NCBI GenBank assembly: GCA_002311025.1 | Contig: DBYY01000004.1 | Coordinates: forward strand, 1-64,000 | Direction of reading: 5' to 3' | Length of the DNA stretch: 64,000 nucleotides | Origin: Candidatus Proelusimicrobium tauri | GTDB lineage: Bacteria > Elusimicrobiota > Elusimicrobia > Elusimicrobiales > Elusimicrobiaceae | Shown here: piece after piece, positions 1 to 8,475 of the stretch | How the letters are laid out: the number at the start of each line of letters is the position of its first letter | How positions within the stretch are numbered: the stretch's first letter is position 1 | Position numbers and translations under genes: made by a program | The notes under the pieces: generated by a model | Seen by the model: only the letters and a program-made list of their open reading frames with translations | Database searches by the model: none | Told to the model about the DNA's origin: nothing

Positions 1-60
1 TCCTGTGCCGTGAAATACGGAATTTGGTTTTATTGAAAGTAAAAAACAGAAAAGAATTTT

Positions 61-597
61 TTAAAAACTCTTTTTGATTAATTGAATAATTTCTTCAAGA
101 ATACTTTGTAGAGAGGCAAAAAGTTCGTCAATAAAATTATCTCTCTTTTTTGTGCTTTTAGGTAGTTTGCACCAGTCAACATCGGCTTTTGTTTCGCCGT
201 AATATTCAACGGCTAAATTTGCCTCTAAAAGTTCTTCGGATAGATTATAACCTTGGTTTGGACCTAACACGGAAACATCACAAAGCAAACGGAAATATTT
301 ATCCCTTTTACAATTTTTAAGTATGACAGGTCCTTTTTTTAAAATGCTTTTTGTTAAAACTTGGGCTTCTTTTGCTTTTTGTTTTTCGCAAGAATCTTTG
401 CCTTTAATTTCCGGTGTATCAATGCCGTTTACGCGCACGGAAATATCTTTACAAAAAATATCTTCCGAACAGGGTAAATTAACTTTAAAAGTATCTCCAT
501 CATATACGGAAAGCACTTTTACATTATCAAAGTTTTGCGCATTTGCCAAAAAAGGAAAAGATAAAAAACAAATAAGCAAAAAATATTTTTTAATCAT
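61..597 (-). CDS. Secreted SNase-type (thermonuclease-like) nuclease
   Basis: 178 aa. Residues 1-20 form a signal peptide ending ANA, so the protein is probably periplasmic or secreted. The rest is a staphylococcal nuclease (OB-fold) domain: VYDGDTF at 31-37 with D33 and D35, NGIDTPE at 57-63, and DKYFR at 99-103. R55, E63 and R103 match the three catalytic residues (R35, E43, R87) of S. aureus nuclease, so an active Ca2+-dependent phosphodiesterase is likely. There are six cysteines after the signal peptide, consistent with disulphides outside the cytoplasm. It starts 3 bp after the stop of the ankyrin gene and is probably co-transcribed with it. The substrate (DNA or RNA) cannot be read from sequence. 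Confidence 0.85.
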   Translation of the reverse strand: MIKKYFLLICFLSFPFLANAQNFDNVKVLSVYDGDTFKVNLPCSEDIFCKDISVRVNGIDTPEIKGKDSCEKQKAKEAQVLTKSILKKGPVILKNCKRDKYFRLLCDVSVLGPNQGYNLSEELLEANLAVEYYGETKADVDWCKLPKSTKKRDNFIDELFASLQSILEEIIQLIKKSF

Positions 598-600
598 AAA

Positions 601-1206
601 CTACTTTATGAATTTTGCTAAATAATCTTGCATAGTCGCCATATTCTGTTGTTGGGCGATATCAAGAGCATTTCTGCCTAAAGCGTCTTTTGTTAGAGGA
701 TTTGCTTTTCTGCGGAGTAGATATTTTGCGATTTCCTCGTTCCTTCTTAAAAGAGCAAGATTTAATGGCGGCATAATCATAGTGGAATCGCAGTGGCAAA
801 TTTCATATTTATTTTCTTGGCAATAACATTCTTTTACACCCATAACAACTTCGCCAAGTTCATTTACCAAAGATTCTTTTTTAAGAACCTTTTTCACTTG
901 TTCAAGATCATCTCGGCAGATGGCATAGTGCAAGGGATATTTATCCGGATCTGCATAGGGATGTTGATCGGAAGATACCACTATATTAGAAAGTTCCGGC
1001 AAAGGTTTTTCTATCATTGATTCACTTACTTCTATTATTTGTTCCGGTTCGGGTTTAGGTTCTACCTTTTTAGGAACAATTTTCTTTTTAGGTTCTTCCT
1101 TTTTTTCTTCCTGCTTAACAGGTTCGGTCGGCTCTATGGCAACCGGTCTTGAATAATAAAAAAATATAAGGCCCAAAAGGGCTAAAAAAAATAATATCTT
1201 TCCCAT
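601..1206 (-). CDS. Membrane-anchored ankyrin-repeat protein
   Basis: 201 aa. Residues 4-19 are one hydrophobic segment with little before it, so an N-terminal anchor or uncleaved signal. A Pro/Glu/Lys-rich linker follows (about 25-57), long enough to span periplasm or wall. The C-terminal half carries ankyrin-like repeats: YPLHYAICRDDLEQVKKVL near 90-108, then PPLNLALLRRNEEIAKYLL and GRNALDIAQQQNMATMQDYL. Between the first two is a Cys-rich insert (C-Y-C ... C-H-C) that could form disulphides. The specific partner is unknown. The start has TAAAAT six bases upstream on the minus strand and no Shine-Dalgarno, suggesting a leaderless mRNA. Confidence 0.75.
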   Translation of the reverse strand: MGKILFFLALLGLIFFYYSRPVAIEPTEPVKQEEKKEEPKKKIVPKKVEPKPEPEQIIEVSESMIEKPLPELSNIVVSSDQHPYADPDKYPLHYAICRDDLEQVKKVLKKESLVNELGEVVMGVKECYCQENKYEICHCDSTMIMPPLNLALLRRNEEIAKYLLRRKANPLTKDALGRNALDIAQQQNMATMQDYLAKFIK

Positions 1207-1253
1207 ATAAATATTTTAACAAAAAAAATCGCGTTTTTTTATAGAATATAATT
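1207..1253. promoter_or_regulatory. Divergent promoter region, both sides apparently leaderless
   Basis: This 47-bp AT-rich gap separates two divergent genes. On the minus strand TAAAAT (1218-1213) ends exactly 6 bases before the ATG at 1206. On the plus strand TAGAAT (1242-1247) ends 6 bases before the ATG at 1254. With a normal -10 to +1 distance, transcription would begin at each ATG. Neither start has a Shine-Dalgarno sequence. A second box, TATAAT at 1247-1252, is too close to the plus ATG to serve it. Confidence 0.55.
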
Positions 1254-1892
1254 ATGGCAGATATTGATATAGAATCAACAATAAGTGATATTAAACTTTT
1301 TATTGAAAAACTTAAAACCGATTTGCCCGAAGTTTTTTCCAAAGATACAGAGGAAAATTCTTCCGAGCAACTACAACCCGCTAGCGGTAAAGTTCTCTAT
1401 GAAGGGCAACTTTTACCGTGCAAAGTCGTTTTAAATACGGAGTTAAAAGAACCTTCTTTTTCTTTGGAAGAGGGAACTTTAACCATAACTATAAATGATA
1501 AAAATGCTGATTTACCCATCTTAGCCGAAGAGTGGTCGCGCAAACAAGCGCAGGAAATTTTGCCTAAAAAAGTTGCCGCTTGGGCGCAGAAAATGGGTGT
1601 TCAATATAATAATATCGTTATAAAAGATCAAAAAACTTTATGGGCAAGTTGCTCGCAAAAAAAGAATTTGAATTTTTCTTATCGTCTTATCAAAATGCCT
1701 TCAAGTATCGTTGATTATTTGATTGTTCACGAACTTTCGCACTTGATACATTTTGACCATAGTCCTGATTTCTGGGCTTGTGTAGAGGGTTATATCCCCA
1801 ATTATAAAGAAGCGCGCAAATGGCTTAACACAAACCGTTATGCCGTTATGGCGCCGTGTGATATAAAATATATACCGGAAGAAAATGCTTAA
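1254..1892 (+). CDS. YgjP/DUF45-family zinc metallopeptidase-like protein
   Basis: 212 aa, cytoplasmic (no signal or membrane segment). The C-terminal half has the YgjP (DUF45) signature: LWASCSQKKNLNFSYRL near 129-145, followed by HELSH at 159-163 with H159, E160 and H163, and a third histidine, H169, in FDHSPDFW. These are the expected zinc ligands and catalytic glutamate of this SprT/M48-like fold. The N-terminal 45 residues are acidic and unrecognised. E. coli YgjP has been linked to UTP pyrophosphatase activity, so peptidase activity should not be assumed. It overlaps the next gene, an amidase, by 8 bp, so the two are co-transcribed. Confidence 0.8.
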   Translation: MADIDIESTISDIKLFIEKLKTDLPEVFSKDTEENSSEQLQPASGKVLYEGQLLPCKVVLNTELKEPSFSLEEGTLTITINDKNADLPILAEEWSRKQAQEILPKKVAAWAQKMGVQYNNIVIKDQKTLWASCSQKKNLNFSYRLIKMPSSIVDYLIVHELSHLIHFDHSPDFWACVEGYIPNYKEARKWLNTNRYAVMAPCDIKYIPEENA

Positions 1893-3552
1893 AAAACTGT
1901 TATTAACTTTTTTTACCCTTAATTTATTTTGTATGGGTTTTGCTCAAGTCAAAACACCTTTTGAATTAGTCGGTAAAAGTAAGGGCAAAATTAAAGTCCT
2001 TTTATTACAAAACGAACCTTTTGTCGCGGGGCGTGCTTTTGGTCGTGCTTTAGGGATGCAAAGCACCGCTTACGGGGCTTCCGGCCGTTTGGAACTTAAT
2101 GACGGTTCTAAAACGGCTTTACTTACCAAACAAGAATCTTACGCTTATATCAATAAGCAAAAAAAGAATTTAACCCAAGCGCCGTTTGAACAAGATAATA
2201 TCTTATATGTTCCGTTAGAATTTTTTAATCAATTTTCTTCTTATGATATTGTGTTTTTTCAAAATAAAATTATCGCCGAGAGAAGATATACTCTTTCTTT
2301 TAAAGAGCAAAAGGACCAAGCAAATAAATCTCAAGTCTTTTTTAGAGCAAAAGGGGAACTTCCTTTCAGAATAGAAAAATCAACAAAAGATAAAGTGGAA
2401 ATTTTCTTTCCCGGTGCCATAGTTAAACGCGATGAAATTATTTCTTCTAAAAATAATTTCTTACACAGAATAAGGGTAAGCCAAAAAAGTAAAGGGGTTG
2501 AAATAGTTGCCCTCTTAAAAAAGGACGGCAAATATTGGGATTTTTATTATGATGGGAAAAGTTTCGTTTTTGAGGTATCTCTTTCTCAAATAGAACGTTC
2601 TGTTACATCGGAAGATCAACAGGAAGAAGAACCTATTACAACTTTACGTCCTTCTGTTTTAGATGATAATCAGGAACAAACAGAACCGGAAGAAATTATA
2701 GAACTTGGCGATGAGTTTTTTAGTCCCGCTGTTAGTGTTAGCGAGGTTACTTCTGTTCAAAAACCGGCCTCGCGAAAAGATACTCCTTCATCAGGTGCTC
2801 TTCCCGCGCCCACAATTTTGCCGGTTGTTGCGTCGTCTGCACAAAATAAAGGTAAATTAAAAATTCTTATTGATCCCGGACACGGTGGTAAAGATCCTGG
2901 TGCTACCCGCAAAGGCAGTGCGAGAGAAAAAGAACTCAATTTAAAAGTTGCCAAACAAGTTTATGATATCTTAAGTAAAGAAAAAAATGTAGAAGTAAAA
3001 ATGACAAGAAGTGATGACACTTTTATTTCACTCGGGGAAAGGGCGCGCCTTTCCGGTAAATATGCTTCCGATATCTTCGTTTCTATTCATACAAATGCCG
3101 CTAAGCGTTCAACGGCAAGCGGTTTTGAAGTTTATTTCCGTTCTGATAAAGCATCTGATGACGACGCCGCCCAAACAGCCGCTTTAGAAAACGAGGCCCT
3201 TCAATACGAAGGACAAACAAACGGCGGGGTAAGTTTTGCTGATTTGCTTTTACAATCTCTTGCTACTAATGAGAATATAAACCAAAGTTCCAAACTTGCC
3301 GCGCATATCCGTTTGCTTGCTTCTAAAAATGCCAATAATACGGGGATAAAAGTGTTTAATAACAGCGCAATAAAACAAGCCAATTTTTATGTTTTAAAGG
3401 GTGTTAAATGTCCGGCAGTTTTAGTGGAAATGGGCTATATAAGTAATCTTTCCGACAGAAAACGTCTAAACAATAAAAACACGCAAACCCTTATAGCAAA
3501 AATAATTGCTAAAGGTATTTTGACTTATGCTAAAGAAGAAGGATGGAAGTAA
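1885..3552 (+). CDS. N-acetylmuramoyl-L-alanine amidase, Amidase_3 (AmiC-like)
   Basis: 555 aa, exported by a signal peptide (1-20). Residues about 25-130 look like a copper-amine-oxidase-type N-terminal fold. Residues about 140-235 look like an AMIN-like targeting domain. An acidic then Pro/Ser-rich linker (240-320) precedes the catalytic Amidase_3 domain (about 325-550). Zinc ligands are visible: H333 in DPGHGG, E350 in REKELNL and H402 in SIHTNA. The catalytic glutamate is E515 in VLVEMGYISN. The enzyme cuts the amide between MurNAc and the stem peptide, usually for daughter-cell separation. The insert between H402 and E515 contains the usual regulatory helix region. It is translationally coupled to the YgjP-like gene. 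Confidence 0.93.
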   Translation: MLKKLLLTFFTLNLFCMGFAQVKTPFELVGKSKGKIKVLLLQNEPFVAGRAFGRALGMQSTAYGASGRLELNDGSKTALLTKQESYAYINKQKKNLTQAPFEQDNILYVPLEFFNQFSSYDIVFFQNKIIAERRYTLSFKEQKDQANKSQVFFRAKGELPFRIEKSTKDKVEIFFPGAIVKRDEIISSKNNFLHRIRVSQKSKGVEIVALLKKDGKYWDFYYDGKSFVFEVSLSQIERSVTSEDQQEEEPITTLRPSVLDDNQEQTEPEEIIELGDEFFSPAVSVSEVTSVQKPASRKDTPSSGALPAPTILPVVASSAQNKGKLKILIDPGHGGKDPGATRKGSAREKELNLKVAKQVYDILSKEKNVEVKMTRSDDTFISLGERARLSGKYASDIFVSIHTNAAKRSTASGFEVYFRSDKASDDDAAQTAALENEALQYEGQTNGGVSFADLLLQSLATNENINQSSKLAAHIRLLASKNANNTGIKVFNNSAIKQANFYVLKGVKCPAVLVEMGYISNLSDRKRLNNKNTQTLIAKIIAKGILTYAKEEGWK

Positions 3553-3558
3553 TTTTTA

Positions 3559-3570
3559 TATAATAATTTT
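3559..3570 (+). promoter_or_regulatory. -10 box of a leaderless gcvT promoter
   Basis: TATAAT occupies 3559-3564 and is followed by exactly six bases before the gcvT ATG at 3571. Transcription would start at the A of the start codon. There is no Shine-Dalgarno and no room for a glycine riboswitch between the amidase stop and gcvT. Confidence 0.6.
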
Positions 3571-4647
3571 ATGGAACAGAATTTACAAAAAACAGCACTT
3601 TATGACGCTTGCGTAAAAGCAGGCGGGAAAATGGTAGATTTTCACGGCTGGCTATTGCCGGTTCAATTTGAAAGTATTATTGCCGAACACAAGGCAGTTC
3701 GCAGTAATGCCGGTATGTTTGATGTTTCACATATGGGGCAGATAATTTTCAAAGGGCCTGATGCTTATAAGTTCTTACAATATGTGGCAACAAATAATTT
3801 TAAGGTAGAATCAGGCAAAGGGGCTTATAGCCATATTGTTAATGAAAACGGCGGTATTATTGATGATATTATTGCTTTTTGCGTGAGCGAACAGGAATTT
3901 TTTGTCGTAGTGAACAGTGCCACTTGCCAAAAGGATTATGCTTGGTTCAAAGAAAAAGCCAAAAACTTTAATGTAGAAGTTTCAAATGTTTCCGCTCAGT
4001 ATAGTATGCTTGCTTTGCAAGGACCTAAAGTTTTGGATATCCTTGAAGAACTTGATAAAGATATTAAAAATTTGAAAAGATTTTATATTAAAAAAGCCAC
4101 AATGCTTGGCGGAGAAGTCCTTATAACCCGCACCGGTTATACCGGTGAAGACGGAGTAGAAATTATGGGTTCGGCCGCAGTTATAAATAAACTTTTTGCT
4201 TGGGGTCTTGAGCATAATATCAAACCTTGCGGACTTGGCGCACGCGATCTTTTGCGTCTTGAATCCGGCTACCTTTTAAGCGGTAGCGATATGGACGAAA
4301 GCAAAACACCTTACGAGGCCTCTTGCGGCTGGGTAGTGAAATTAAATAAAGAAGATTTTATCGGCAAAGCCGCTTTGGCAAAACAAAAAGAAACAGGCGT
4401 AAGCCAAGTGTGGAGTGGTTTTATTTTAACTCAGCCCGGTATTGCGCGCGAAGGTTGTAAAATTTATCAAGGCGATAAAGAAATCGGCTATTTAACAAGT
4501 GCCACTTTTTCGCCCGTATATAAAGCAATTTGCGCAGGTTATGCACCCGCCACGCTTGAAGAAAACGCCGAAGTCGAAATAGAAGTTCGCGGGCGCAAAA
4601 TTAAAGCCAAAAAAATAAAAATGCCTTTTTATAAAGATAAAATTTAA
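3571..4647 (+). CDS. gcvT: Aminomethyltransferase (glycine cleavage T protein)
   Basis: 358 aa, the usual length. T protein takes the aminomethyl group from lipoyl-GcvH, releases ammonia and gives 5,10-methylene-tetrahydrofolate. Family motifs: GMFDVSHMG at 48-56, GGIIDD at 94-99 with the catalytic aspartate D98, NSATCQKDYAW near 115-125, TRTGYTGEDG at 187-196 and GLGARDLLRLESG at 221-233. It heads gcvT-gcvH-gcvPA-gcvPB-lplA, all closely spaced. The mRNA seems to start at the ATG (see 3559-3570). Confidence 0.96.
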   Translation: MEQNLQKTALYDACVKAGGKMVDFHGWLLPVQFESIIAEHKAVRSNAGMFDVSHMGQIIFKGPDAYKFLQYVATNNFKVESGKGAYSHIVNENGGIIDDIIAFCVSEQEFFVVVNSATCQKDYAWFKEKAKNFNVEVSNVSAQYSMLALQGPKVLDILEELDKDIKNLKRFYIKKATMLGGEVLITRTGYTGEDGVEIMGSAAVINKLFAWGLEHNIKPCGLGARDLLRLESGYLLSGSDMDESKTPYEASCGWVVKLNKEDFIGKAALAKQKETGVSQVWSGFILTQPGIAREGCKIYQGDKEIGYLTSATFSPVYKAICAGYAPATLEENAEVEIEVRGRKIKAKKIKMPFYKDKI

Positions 4648-4659
4648 GGAGAAAATAAA

Positions 4660-5034
4660 ATGTACAATCAAGAAAAATGTAAATTTAGCAAAACTCACGA
4701 ATGGGCCTATATCGAAGGTGATACTGCCGTCTGTGGTATCAGCGACCATGCCCAACACGAAATCAGCGATATTGTTTTTGTGGAACTTCCTAAAGTCGGC
4801 GCCAAAATTGAAGCGGGCAAATCTTGTGCTGTTATTGAATCAGTTAAATCCGCTTCCGATTTTTATGCACCGCTTTCAGGTGAGGTTACCGAAGTTAATA
4901 CGAATTTAACCGCAGATCCTTCTCTTATCAATCAAGCACCGCACGGCGACGGTTGGATTTTTAAGATGAAAATTGCAAACGCAAAAGAAGAAGAAAATCT
5001 CCTTTCCTTTGACGCTTACAAAGCCACTTTATAG
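4660..5034 (+). CDS. gcvH: Glycine cleavage system H protein (lipoyl carrier)
   Basis: 124 aa. A small cytoplasmic carrier with a lipoyl domain. The lipoylation lysine is K63 in IESVKSASDFYAP, with the conserved glutamate and serine just before it. GcvH shuttles the aminomethyl arm between P, T and L proteins. AAGGAG lies a few bases before the ATG, a clear ribosome binding site, unlike gcvT. The gap to gcvT is 12 bp. The lipoate ligase at the end of this gene run is the likely modifying enzyme. Confidence 0.96.
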   Translation: MYNQEKCKFSKTHEWAYIEGDTAVCGISDHAQHEISDIVFVELPKVGAKIEAGKSCAVIESVKSASDFYAPLSGEVTEVNTNLTADPSLINQAPHGDGWIFKMKIANAKEEENLLSFDAYKATL

Positions 5035-5049
5035 TTTTTGGAGGCGTAA

Positions 5050-6375
5050 ATGTTTGACGCAAGCAGCAAAGAAACAAAAGCCGCAATGCTTAAGGAAATC
5101 GGCATAGAAAATATTGAGGAACTTTTTAAAGATATTCCCTCAAATTTAAAACAGGCAAAATTTAATTTGCCCGCTGCCCTTGACGAGCAAGATTTAACAA
5201 AGTATATCAAGGCGCTTGCGGCAAAAAATAAACCTCTCTTAAATTTTGCGGGAGCAGGTATTTACGAACATTTTATTCCTGCTGCTGTTAATGCTCTTTC
5301 TACTAGGGGGGAGTTTTTAACAGCGTATACTCCTTATCAGGCGCAGGCAAGTCAGGGAACACTTCAGGCAATTTACGAATATCAAAGCAGTATTTGCGCT
5401 TTATTTGATATGGAAGTTTCTAATGCTTCCCACTACGATGGTGCAACCGCGCTTGCCGAATCCGTCTACGCCGCTTGCCAAATAAAAGGTATTAACAAAG
5501 TTTTAATTTCCGCCGGTCTTAATCCTCAATATAAACAGGTTTTAAAAACTTATTTTAACGGCACAAGGGAAATTAAATTTGAAGAAGTTTCCTTAAAAGA
5601 AGGTACTTTGGATTTACAGGATTTAAAAAATAAACTTCAAACACCTAGCGCTGCTTTTGTTCTTGCTACACCGAACTTTTTCGGTTGTCTTGAAGAAAGT
5701 GAGGAAATTTCAAAACTTGTCCACGTAAACAATGCTCTTTTAATTTCAGTAGTAAATCCTATCAGTTTAGGTATTTTGGAAACACCCGGTTCTTATGATA
5801 GTGATTTTGCCGTAGCCGAAGGGCAATGCCTCGGCAATGCGATGAATTTCGGTGGCCCGGGACTGGGTATTTTTACCTGTAAAAAACAATATGTGCGTTA
5901 TATGCCCGGTCGTCTTTGCGGTATCACAAAAGATGACAAAGGCAACAGATGTTTTGTTTTAACTCTGCAGGCGCGTGAGCAACATATCAGACGTGAAAGA
6001 GCCGCTTCAAATATCTGTTCAAATCAGGCTTTATGTGCTTTAAACGCGCTTATTTATTTAAGTTTGCTCGGTCCTAAAGGGTTAAAAGAAGTTGCTTTGC
6101 TTAACTTAGAAAAAGCCCATAATTTAGCAAAAGAAATCAGCCAAGTAAAAGGTTTTTCTCTTGCTTATCAAAAACCTTTCTTTAATGAATTTGTTGTTAA
6201 TTGTCCTATACCGGCAAAACAAGTTATAAATAAACTTGCCAAAAAAGGTATTTTGGCAGGGGTCGACTTAGGGCAAGTTGATAAGTCCTTAAAGAACAGT
6301 TTACTTGTTTGTATAACGGAAACCAAAACGCAAGCCGATATCGAAAGATTTATTTCTTGCTTGAGGGGGATTTAA
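5050..6375 (+). CDS. gcvPA: Glycine dehydrogenase (decarboxylating) subunit 1
   Basis: 441 aa. First half of a split P protein, as in Gram-positive bacteria and thermophiles; many proteobacteria have a single fused GcvP of about 950 aa. Motifs include NFAGAGIYEHFIPAAV at 65-80, TAYTPYQAQASQG at 91-103 and NFGGPGLGIF in the C-terminal half. With GcvPB it forms the PLP enzyme that decarboxylates glycine and loads the aminomethyl group on GcvH. GGAGG precedes the ATG. A single base separates its stop codon from the gcvPB start. Confidence 0.96.
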   Translation: MFDASSKETKAAMLKEIGIENIEELFKDIPSNLKQAKFNLPAALDEQDLTKYIKALAAKNKPLLNFAGAGIYEHFIPAAVNALSTRGEFLTAYTPYQAQASQGTLQAIYEYQSSICALFDMEVSNASHYDGATALAESVYAACQIKGINKVLISAGLNPQYKQVLKTYFNGTREIKFEEVSLKEGTLDLQDLKNKLQTPSAAFVLATPNFFGCLEESEEISKLVHVNNALLISVVNPISLGILETPGSYDSDFAVAEGQCLGNAMNFGGPGLGIFTCKKQYVRYMPGRLCGITKDDKGNRCFVLTLQAREQHIRRERAASNICSNQALCALNALIYLSLLGPKGLKEVALLNLEKAHNLAKEISQVKGFSLAYQKPFFNEFVVNCPIPAKQVINKLAKKGILAGVDLGQVDKSLKNSLLVCITETKTQADIERFISCLRGI

Positions 6376-6376
6376 T

Positions 6377-7792
6377 ATGGAAAAACTTATCATAGAAAAA
6401 TCAAACGGAGCAAGAGGGGTTATTTTCAACGGCGTAAAAGATGTTTCTTCTTTACTTGATAAAAAACATTTACGCAAGCAAGAACCCAATTTGCCGCAAG
6501 TGAGCGAGTTTGATGTAGTACGCCATTTTACCAATTTATCAAGATTAAACTTTTGCTTGGATACACATTTTTATCCGCTTGGCTCTTGCACAATGAAGTA
6601 TAACCCTAAGTCCTATGATGTTTTGTGTTCTTTAGAGAATTTTTCTTGCTTACATCCCTTAACTCCCGCTACAAATGCGCAAGGGACTTTAGAACTTATT
6701 TACAAATTTGAAGAACTTTTAAAAGGAATTACAGGCCTTTCTTCTTGGACTTTGCAACCTTCAGCCGGCGCGCACGGCGAATTTACGGGCGCGCTTATTG
6801 CCAAGACTTATCACAAAAAAGATAAAAATAGAACGGAAATTATTGTTCCCGATACGGCGCACGGTACTAATCCGGCAACGGCAGCGATGTGCGGCTTCAA
6901 AGTTGTAAATATAAAATCAAACGCACACGGCAGAGTTGACCTTGAAGAACTTAAAAAAGTGCTCGGTCCTAAAACGGCTATGGTTATGCTTACCTTGCCA
7001 AATACGGCCGGTCTTTTTGAAAGAGATATTTTAGAAATTTCAAAACTTGTCCACGCCGCAGGCGCACTTTTATATATGGACGGCGCAAACTTAAATGCTT
7101 TAATCGGTCTTGTTAAACCGGTCGATATGGGAGTTGATATTATGCATATTAACTTACATAAAACTTTAGCCGCCCCGCACGGCGGTGGCGGTCCGGGTGC
7201 CGGTGCTGTTGGTGTACGCAAGGGATTAGAAGAACTTTTGCCACTCGGCAGAGTTTTATTCGACGGTCAAAAATATACTTTATTAACAAAAAGTAAAAAG
7301 AGTATCGGACAAGTTAAAAGTTTTTGGGGAAATATAGCAATTGTCATCCGCGCTTATGCTTATTTAAGGCAATTCGACGGCAAAACGCTTGGCAATATCG
7401 CGAGAAATGCCGTCTTAAACGCAAATTATGTAAGAGTTAAACTTAAAAATTATTTTCCTGCTTTCTTTGACGAAGTTTGTATGCACGAATGCGTGCTTAC
7501 TATTGCTAAAGATATGCCTAATTTAAAAGCCCTTTATGTCGCAAAACGTTTGCTTGATTTGGGATATCACGCACCGACAATTTACTTCCCGCTTATTGTC
7601 CCTCAAGCACTTATGGTAGAGCCGACCGAAACGGAAAGTAAGCAAACTTTAGACGGGTTTATTGAGGCAATGAAACAAATTTTTGAAGAAGCAAAGAAAG
7701 ATATTTCTATGCTTGAACATGCTCCGCATAAAACAGAAATCGGAGTTATTGACGAAGTTTTAGCGGCAAGAGAGCCAAACTTAAAATGGTAA
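6377..7792 (+). CDS. gcvPB: Glycine dehydrogenase (decarboxylating) subunit 2, PLP subunit
   Basis: 471 aa. It carries the PLP site: NLHKTLAAPHGGGGPG, with Schiff-base lysine K262. Other family motifs are PLGSCTMKYNPK at 67-78, QPSAGAHGE near 127-135 and PDTAHGTNPATAA near 158-170. The next ORF starts 7 bp before this one ends, so lplA is translationally coupled. Together with GcvPA, GcvT, GcvH and the Lpd at 30366 the whole glycine cleavage system is present. Confidence 0.96.
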   Translation: MEKLIIEKSNGARGVIFNGVKDVSSLLDKKHLRKQEPNLPQVSEFDVVRHFTNLSRLNFCLDTHFYPLGSCTMKYNPKSYDVLCSLENFSCLHPLTPATNAQGTLELIYKFEELLKGITGLSSWTLQPSAGAHGEFTGALIAKTYHKKDKNRTEIIVPDTAHGTNPATAAMCGFKVVNIKSNAHGRVDLEELKKVLGPKTAMVMLTLPNTAGLFERDILEISKLVHAAGALLYMDGANLNALIGLVKPVDMGVDIMHINLHKTLAAPHGGGGPGAGAVGVRKGLEELLPLGRVLFDGQKYTLLTKSKKSIGQVKSFWGNIAIVIRAYAYLRQFDGKTLGNIARNAVLNANYVRVKLKNYFPAFFDEVCMHECVLTIAKDMPNLKALYVAKRLLDLGYHAPTIYFPLIVPQALMVEPTETESKQTLDGFIEAMKQIFEEAKKDISMLEHAPHKTEIGVIDEVLAAREPNLKW

Positions 7793-8466
7793 TTTTACAA
7801 ACTCCTTCTTTTGATGTATATAGCCAAATGGCAATTGACGAAATAATTGCTTGCGATAAAACTTTGGAAGATAAAAACTTCTTAAGATTTTTTAATTGGC
7901 AAGATAAAAAAGCCATAACTTTCGGCTATGCGCAAAGGAGCAAATCTCTAAAAGAGCAATTTGATTTAGGTTATCAAATAACCCGCCGTCCTAGTGGCGG
8001 CGGGGTAGTTTACCACGAGGGTGATTTGACTTTTTCCATCATTTTTACCAGCACCGATAAAGTGGAAGAAATTTATAAAAAACTACATACCGCTATTGCC
8101 GGGGAGTTGAAAAAATATATAAAAGAAGTTCAAAATTACGACCAGAAAAATATCTTTAAACCGGTTGAAAACGGACAGAGCAAAAGTTGTTTTGCCAACC
8201 CCGTTTTAGATGATTTAATGGTAGACGGTAAAAAAATTTTAGGTGGTGCAATAAGGCGTTTTGGTAATAGAATTTTATATCAAGGCACTTTGCAAATAAC
8301 AGGTGCGCGCGGTAGAGAAGAATATAAAACCGCTATAAAACACGCTCTTGAAAAGTATTTTCAAGAAGAAACTTCTTTTGAAGATATTTCCTCTGTTTTG
8401 CTTGCGCAAATCAAAGACAAAGCAGAGCATATTTATAAAAATCCCGCGTGGATAAACAAATACTAA
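7786..8466 (+). CDS. lplA: Lipoate-protein ligase A family protein, single catalytic domain
   Basis: 226 aa. A BPL/LplA/LipB catalytic domain: TRRPSGGGVVYHEGD at 66-80 (lipoyl-AMP loop) and VDGKKILGGAIRR at 146-158, where K150 aligns with the catalytic lysine of E. coli LplA. E. coli LplA is about 110 residues longer because of a C-terminal accessory domain that is absent here. Such short forms act as ligases with a separate partner or as lipoyl/octanoyl transferases (LipM-like), so the exact reaction is uncertain. Its position directly after gcvPB points to GcvH as target. Confidence 0.85.
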   Translation: MVILQTPSFDVYSQMAIDEIIACDKTLEDKNFLRFFNWQDKKAITFGYAQRSKSLKEQFDLGYQITRRPSGGGVVYHEGDLTFSIIFTSTDKVEEIYKKLHTAIAGELKKYIKEVQNYDQKNIFKPVENGQSKSCFANPVLDDLMVDGKKILGGAIRRFGNRILYQGTLQITGARGREEYKTAIKHALEKYFQEETSFEDISSVLLAQIKDKAEHIYKNPAWINKY

Positions 8467-8475
8467 GGTAAAATT

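Noticed and set aside
1..60. Possible 3' ends of a plus-strand gene at the left edge
   Set aside because: One frame is open to a TGA at 34-36 and another to a TGA at 75-77, but neither short tail has a recognisable protein end. Too little sequence to call.
1247..1252. TATAAT next to the start of the YgjP-like gene
   Set aside because: It ends one base before the ATG, so its transcript would begin inside the gene. TAGAAT at 1242 has the right spacing.
3540..3570. Glycine riboswitch before gcvT
   Set aside because: The gap to the previous gene is 18 bp, far too short for a glycine aptamer.
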